Below are positions 5,727 to 8,857 of a DNA stretch of 8,857 bases, in pieces. The stretch is from Parcubacteria group bacterium SW_4_49_11 (lineage in GTDB: Bacteria; Patescibacteriota; Minisyncoccia; SW-4-49-11). Within the stretch, counting starts at the first letter, position 1. Each line of letters begins with the position of its first letter. The stretch is from the NCBI GenBank assembly GCA_003021915.1, contig PXOY01000040.1, positions 1,697-10,553 of the forward strand, written 5' to 3'. The position numbers were made by a program, and so were the translations under genes. Below the pieces are notes generated by a model, which saw only the letters and a program-made list of their open reading frames with translations, was not told where the DNA came from and made no database searches.

Positions 5727-5891
5727 GAGGCCATTCCAGAAATCTTATACTCACCATGTAATCTCGGGGTACGGCTTCTATGAACGAACCTGGGCTATGG
5801 GTGGGTAGGCATTGTGTAGTGAATATAAGCCGTATCCCGAGATTATGCCTGTACTTCCCAGTAACCGAACGTATATGTTTGAGATGACTTC
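5727..5891 (-). repeat. 165-bp interspersed repeat, copy 2 (inverted relative to copy 1)
   Basis: Read on the minus strand, this repeats the 3434-3597 unit base for base apart from about nine substitutions and one extra T after the hairpin. It keeps the leader, the 83-nt hairpin and the tail ending GGAATGGCCTC. It occupies most of the 276-nt spacer between the uppP stop and the start of the six-TM gene. Its tail points toward that gene, just as copy 1 points toward tRNA-Lys. Instead of the palindrome, the end runs into CTCTAGAG. The remaining bases to 5935 contain only a weak inverted repeat (GAGA/TCTC near 5905-5925) and no clear terminator. Confidence 0.9.
5761..5843 (-). other. Large hairpin / terminal-inverted-repeat unit in repeat copy 2
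   Basis: It has the same 83-nt length as in copy 1. The arms lie at 5761-5777 and 5827-5843 and differ by one base, which would be a G-U pair in plus-strand RNA and an A-C mismatch in minus-strand RNA. Pairing extends by TA on both sides (5759-5760 and 5844-5845), also readable as a TA dinucleotide flanking the unit. The 49-nt loop differs from copy 1 at one base. Its plus strand has G-runs at 5792-5794, 5799-5801, 5803-5805 and 5808-5809. Confidence 0.85.
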
Positions 5892-5935
5892 GAAATTCAG
5901 GTGTACTCTTTCGAGATCAAATTTCTCAGAGCTCT

Positions 5936-6763
5936 TTACGCCGCCGACCACACAAGCACCAAAATTAGACTCCCGAGAATAAACCGATACACGACAAACC
6001 ACAGGTACGAGCGTTGCCGCACAAAATCCATGATAAACTGAATCGCTGCGTAGGTACTCAGAACCGATATGCCAAACGCAACCCATAGGTTCGTATTGCT
6101 GAACGCGCCGCTTGCGAACAACACCGGAAGTTTATACACCATGGCGGCAATCAAAACCGGCGCCCCCATCAGAAACGCAAATGTAGCCGCGTCGGAACGA
6201 TTCAGATACAGAAACCGAGCTCCGGTGATGGCACTGCCCGAGCGCGAGAACCCCGGTATTAAGGCCAACGCTTGAAACAAACCAATCCATACAGCATCTA
6301 TGCGGTCTAACTGTCCCATTGTTTTATGACGCCCGAAGAGATCGGCGGCCAGTAACAAAGCGCCACCGCCCATAAGCGCTCCGGCAATTACTCTCGAGTG
6401 ACGCAGGGTCTCCGCGATAATATCCTCAAAGAAGTACCCGATAACGAGGGCCGGCAGCGTGGCAAGGACCAGAAGTAACGCATAATAACTTTGATCGAGA
6501 TCTTCCCGAGAATACCACTGACTCTTCCCGAGCCCGTATAAAAAGAGGCGCCACGTACCCTGCAGAATATGGAGCCACCGCCGCCCAAAGAAGAGAATGA
6601 TCGCCAAGAAACTGCCAAAATTTAAAAATACGGTCGCCGCCACACTCGGCTCCGGAATCTGAAACACATCGGCCAAAAGCAAAATATGAGCTGTGCTGGA
6701 AATCGGGAGAATTTCAGTAATCCCTTGCACCAGTCCGATGATGACCGCTTCGCCGAGTTCCAT
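5936..6763 (-). CDS. uppP: Undecaprenyl-diphosphatase UppP (BacA)
   Basis: This integral membrane enzyme removes a phosphate from undecaprenyl diphosphate, regenerating the carrier lipid for peptidoglycan and other envelope polymers. It is 275 aa, the normal family length. The (E/Q)xxxE motif is in LVQGITEILPISSTAHILL (Q13, E17, with H26 matching the conserved His). The second signature is PGFSRSGSAI (170-179, with R174 as the conserved Arg). About eight hydrophobic segments span the chain, as in the family. The ATG at 6763 gives the usual short N-terminus and starts 5 nt after the HAD gene's stop, so it is the last gene of the rpmF-nusB-rnc-HAD-uppP train. No convincing terminator follows; repeat copy 2 begins 44 nt after the stop. 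Confidence 0.97.
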   Translation of the reverse strand: MELGEAVIIGLVQGITEILPISSTAHILLLADVFQIPEPSVAATVFLNFGSFLAIILFFGRRWLHILQGTWRLFLYGLGKSQWYSREDLDQSYYALLLVLATLPALVIGYFFEDIIAETLRHSRVIAGALMGGGALLLAADLFGRHKTMGQLDRIDAVWIGLFQALALIPGFSRSGSAITGARFLYLNRSDAATFAFLMGAPVLIAAMVYKLPVLFASGAFSNTNLWVAFGISVLSTYAAIQFIMDFVRQRSYLWFVVYRFILGSLILVLVWSAA

Positions 6764-6768
6764 AGCTC

Positions 6769-7239
6769 TTAGGAATTATCCCGTGCCTCAACAAACGAAC
6801 GCGCTTCTTTCCACGAGGTGAACAGATGCGCTGCCATCCCTTGGTCCTGGAGATACTTCACAATATCATCGGTATCATCAATGACCAAATCCACCCCAGC
6901 CTCTTGCGCGTGTTGATATTTCCGTTGGGGTACGCCCTTGGCAAGGCCCACACAGGAGAGTTTACGGAACGAGAGACGAGCCTGTTCCGAGAGCCATTGC
7001 TCGGTCACGTGGCGATACGTCTGGGGACGGGCGGTAATGACAGTTACCGCGTAGGTTTGACTCAGTTGACGCGCAACTTCGATGTCATCTCGCACCTCCG
7101 TTCGATGAAGGAACCAATAATTTCCCACATTGCCGGGTAATATGCGTACCAACGCCAGGAAAATACGTGCCTTCACATACGAGCCTTGAATCGGCGAGCG
7201 TTTACTCAGCACGCCGTCGATATCGATCCCCAGATGCAT
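6769..7239 (-). CDS. Small HAD-superfamily phosphatase, NT5C/nucleotidase-like
   Basis: This 156-aa soluble protein has the four HAD motifs. Motif I is GIDIDGVLS with nucleophile D6 and acid/base D8. Motif II is VTVITARP (T69). Motif III is a Lys in the KGVPQRKYQ stretch (K101 or K107). Motif IV is VDLVIDDTDD (D121/D122). The size and spacing suit the 5'(3')-deoxyribonucleotidase (NT5C)-like group, and a small cap probably lies between motifs I and II (residues ~15-60). The substrate is unknown: a nucleotide monophosphate is the simplest guess, and another phosphate ester is possible. It sits 2 nt after the rnc stop and 5 nt before uppP, so it is transcribed with them. No Shine-Dalgarno sequence is seen. 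Confidence 0.82.
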   Translation of the reverse strand: MHLGIDIDGVLSKRSPIQGSYVKARIFLALVRILPGNVGNYWFLHRTEVRDDIEVARQLSQTYAVTVITARPQTYRHVTEQWLSEQARLSFRKLSCVGLAKGVPQRKYQHAQEAGVDLVIDDTDDIVKYLQDQGMAAHLFTSWKEARSFVEARDNS

Positions 7240-7241
7240 AC

Positions 7242-7940
7242 TTACGCAATGTCTTTGACCTGTAAGGCGTGACGAGCAGCTTCCTGCTCTGCTTTTTGCT
7301 TGGAGCCACCCACGCCGGTAGCTATGTGCTCTCCGGAAACCGAGACCGTCACTTCAAAGCGTTTATCATGATCCGGGCCCCATTCTTGCGTTACTTCGTA
7401 CACAGGCGTTGCTTGTTCCTCTTCTTGCATGGTTTCTTGGAGCATGCTTTTCGCGTCAATAAAGAGTTTCTGTTCAATAATTCGCGGCAGGTCGGGTAAA
7501 ATAAACTGCTCGACGAAGCCGCGAGCAACCTCCAACGAGCCATCTAAATACAACGCCGCGATCAGCGCTTCAATCGCGTTGGCCGTAATATAGGCGCGAC
7601 TGTTGGGATCACTCGCCTCTCCGCGCGACATAAGCAAATAGGAGACCAAGTCAAACCTCTCGGCCACTTGGGCGAGATGTTCTCCTTTCACGAGCGCGGA
7701 GCGATAATTGGTCAACTGTCCTTCCGGTTGATCCGGATATTCGTGAAAGAGATATTCAGTCACAATAAGCTCTAAGACCGCATCACCCAAAAACTCCATC
7801 CGCTCGTTATGATCCACCGGGTGATTGGAACGCTCATTTAAATACGAGCGGTGCGTCACCGCTTCCAACAAAATGGTTGTATCCTGAAATGTATATCCGA
7901 TCGCCTCTTGTAAAGGCTCCAAAGACTCCGCGTGTTCCAT
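7242..7940 (-). CDS. rnc: Ribonuclease III
   Basis: This double-stranded RNA endonuclease processes rRNA precursors and structured mRNAs. At 232 aa it is full length. The RNase III domain carries the signature NERMEFLGD (45-53), with E49 and D53 matching E. coli E41 and D45. The second metal site is in ANAIEALIAALYLDGS (120-135). A C-terminal dsRNA-binding domain covers ~162-229, ending in the typical GGSKQKAEQEAARHAL. One oddity is that the position of catalytic Asp114 of E. coli is Asn here (N121), while Glu117 is kept (E124). The gene starts 4 nt after nusB and ends 2 nt before the HAD gene. Its place beside nusB and rpmF fits ribosome production. TAGGGGTATG at the junction is the closest thing to a ribosome-binding G-run in the train. 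Confidence 0.97.
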   Translation of the reverse strand: MEHAESLEPLQEAIGYTFQDTTILLEAVTHRSYLNERSNHPVDHNERMEFLGDAVLELIVTEYLFHEYPDQPEGQLTNYRSALVKGEHLAQVAERFDLVSYLLMSRGEASDPNSRAYITANAIEALIAALYLDGSLEVARGFVEQFILPDLPRIIEQKLFIDAKSMLQETMQEEEQATPVYEVTQEWGPDHDKRFEVTVSVSGEHIATGVGGSKQKAEQEAARHALQVKDIA

Positions 7941-7944
7941 ACCC

Positions 7945-8376
7945 CTATTCAGCCTTAAATTCTGCCTTAAAAAATCCGCCTAGCACGCCGTTGATAAATT
8001 TCCCCGACGTCGGTCCGCTATATTGCTTGCCAAGTTCAATCGCTTCGTTAATCGAGACTTTCGTGGGGATATCTTCGTCCTCGTAATACTTCATCTCATA
8101 CACCGCCAACCGCAAGATGTTACGATCGACCGACGCGATCATCGGAATCGTCCATTCGTTGGCGTACGTTTCAATGGTGCTGTCAACGGTGTCTCGGTTA
8201 GCGCGAACCCCATGCACCACTTCTTTGACGTAAGATGTGTCTTCCACTTCTGAGGATAAATCGTCTATCGAGCGCTGTAACACTTCACTAATATCACCCG
8301 AATATCTTTCCTCGAGCATATCAGCCGCATACAATACCTGCATGGCGATAGAACGTAGAAGGTGCCGATTAGCCAT
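7945..8376 (-). CDS. nusB: Transcription antitermination factor NusB
   Basis: NusB binds boxA RNA with NusE (ribosomal protein S10) and supports antitermination on rRNA operons. The 143-aa product shows the family pattern: the N-terminal [19 protein letters not shown], the middle [18 protein letters not shown] and the C-terminal [31 protein letters not shown]. The frame is open to an ATG at 8400, but that would overlap the rpmF stop. I chose the ATG at 8376, 13 nt after rpmF, because family members start at the NRH...R segment. No Shine-Dalgarno sequence is present; ATTTTA directly precedes the ATG. It is co-transcribed with rpmF and rnc. Confidence 0.96.
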   Translation of the reverse strand: MANRHLLRSIAMQVLYAADMLEERYSGDISEVLQRSIDDLSSEVEDTSYVKEVVHGVRANRDTVDSTIETYANEWTIPMIASVDRNILRLAVYEMKYYEDEDIPTKVSINEAIELGKQYSGPTSGKFINGVLGGFFKAEFKAE

Positions 8377-8389
8377 TAAAATTATTCGT

Positions 8390-8569
8390 TTAGGACTCAC
8401 TCTGAGTTTTCGCGGACGACGCGTCAGGTGTTTGAGAAGCTTGTTGACGGTCGTAATATCGCTTATATCGATGCTTTACCCCGTGAATTTTATCCTCTAA
8501 GTGCACCCCGTGGTGTGACCGTCGTTTCCGTGTCCGCCCAGGCGTATGTCGTCGTTTCGGTACTGCCAT
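8390..8569 (-). CDS. rpmF: 50S ribosomal protein bL32
   Basis: This 59-aa gene starts with the diagnostic bL32 N-terminus [20 protein letters not shown], a Lys/Arg-rich extension that threads into the large subunit. A short basic middle follows ([11 protein letters not shown], 29-39). The last ~17 residues are a Ser/Thr/Ala/Gln-rich tail (43-59) that looks disordered. The length is close to E. coli bL32 (57 aa). There are no cysteines, so this is the zinc-free type. The ATG at 8569 is fixed by the conserved MAVPKR start. It lies 24 nt after a good -10 box and has no Shine-Dalgarno motif (AATAGT precedes the ATG). It heads the rpmF-nusB-rnc-HAD-uppP train, with nusB starting 13 nt downstream. 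Confidence 0.96.
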   Translation of the reverse strand: MAVPKRRHTPGRTRKRRSHHGVHLEDKIHGVKHRYKRYYDRQQASQTPDASSAKTQSES

Positions 8570-8593
8570 ACTATTCTACTTTAATTGTTTCAT

Positions 8594-8622
8594 ATCTTAC
8601 CCTACGTTGCAATATCTGTCAA
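8594..8622 (-). promoter_or_regulatory. Promoter of the rpmF-nusB-rnc operon
   Basis: On the minus strand a perfect TTGACA (8622-8617) is followed after exactly 17 nt by TAAGAT (8599-8594, 4 of 6 to consensus). Initiation near 8587 gives a leader of about 18 nt to the rpmF ATG. It lies in the 69-nt gap after the hisS stop, so the operon can be expressed independently of hisS. Confidence 0.7.
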
Positions 8623-8638
8623 ATAGGTTGCCCTTTTT

Positions 8639-8857
8639 CTAAGGTTCGGCTCGGATAATCTCTATGCTTTCTTCGCGGGTATGCTCGACTTCCTCGCCCG
8701 TGGCCAGGGTACGAAGCGTCACCGTACCATTCTCGAGTTCTTGAGGGCCGAGGCATACGGCGTATCGGGCGTGCTTGGCGTCTGCCTGTTTGAGCTGAGA
8801 GGCAAGTTTGCGGCCCGAATAGTCCACAACTGCTTGTAATCCTTCCGCTCTCAACCG
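8639..8857 (-). CDS. hisS: Histidyl-tRNA synthetase, C-terminal end (partial, 5' part beyond right edge)
   Basis: The 72 visible residues match the C-terminal anticodon-binding domain of HisRS. The segment LRAEGLQAVVDYSGRKLASQ is followed by LKQADAKHARYAVCLGPQEL and GTVTLRTLATGEEVE. These are the family's successive alpha/beta elements, with the AD.....Y.V..G..E core and the final strand pair that packs near the tRNA anticodon. The frame remains open through the right edge (Arg at 8857-8855), so the catalytic class II core is outside the window. The stop is TAG at 8639-8641. HisRS charges tRNA-His with histidine. ProRS, ThrRS and GlyRS have related domains but fit less well. Confidence 0.88.
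   Translation of the reverse strand, partial: RLRAEGLQAVVDYSGRKLASQLKQADAKHARYAVCLGPQELENGTVTLRTLATGEEVEHTREESIEIIRAEP

Noticed and set aside
3434..5891. CRISPR array
   Set aside because: There are only two repeat copies, inverted, 2.1 kb apart and longer than CRISPR repeats; no cas genes are present.
5778..6086. 102-aa minus-strand frame through repeat copy 2 and the uppP 3' end
   Set aside because: It overlaps uppP in another frame and has no counterpart in copy 1.
8377..8400. Eight-residue N-terminal extension of NusB
   Set aside because: It overlaps the rpmF coding end, and NusB proteins normally begin at the NRH...R segment.

Overview
The window reads as a compact bacterial chromosome segment. 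It is most likely from a Patescibacteria/CPR-type genome, though this is an inference. The clues are very short intergenic gaps, tight operons, almost no Shine-Dalgarno motifs before start codons, an alanyl-tRNA synthetase reduced to 575 residues, and mostly core genes with no phage or IS genes. No single marker fixes the lineage. TAA, TAG and TGA all end genes here, so the standard bacterial code applies.

Layout from right to left, following the dominant minus strand. The 3' end of hisS enters at the right edge. A good sigma70-type promoter then starts a tight gene train: rpmF (bL32, 59 aa), nusB, rnc, a small HAD phosphatase and uppP, with gaps of 13, 4, 2 and 5 nt. It links a ribosomal protein, rRNA antitermination, rRNA processing and recycling of the undecaprenyl lipid carrier. 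After uppP comes a repeat-bearing spacer. An unrecognised six-TM protein with an acidic tail and a MazG-like NTP pyrophosphohydrolase follow, each apparently with its own extended -10 promoter.

The only plus-strand genes are tRNA-Lys(UUU) and a 3-methyladenine DNA glycosylase (MPG/AAG family). The glycosylase converges with the mazG-like gene, with 6 nt between stop codons. This pair may both protect against damaged bases, one removing them from DNA and the other cleansing the nucleotide pool. Left of the tRNA is a 308-nt spacer. Then a second minus-strand operon runs alaS, a CTP-dependent polyprenol/diacylglycerol-kinase-like membrane protein and an FtsA-like actin-fold ATPase cut by the left edge. 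It starts from a strong promoter and ends with a 4-nt ATGA overlap.

The most unusual feature is a pair of ~165-bp repeats at 3434-3597 and 5727-5891, about 94% identical and in opposite orientation. They bracket the tRNA-Lys/MPG/MazG/membrane-protein block. Each contains an 83-nt hairpin unit with 17-bp arms (ATCTCGGGATACGGCTT) and an almost invariant 49-nt loop. Each points toward the first gene of the adjoining transcription unit, and copy 1 ends in a perfect 22-bp palindrome. I do not recognise this family. It could be a MITE-like element, a structured RNA or a mobile 5' regulatory element.
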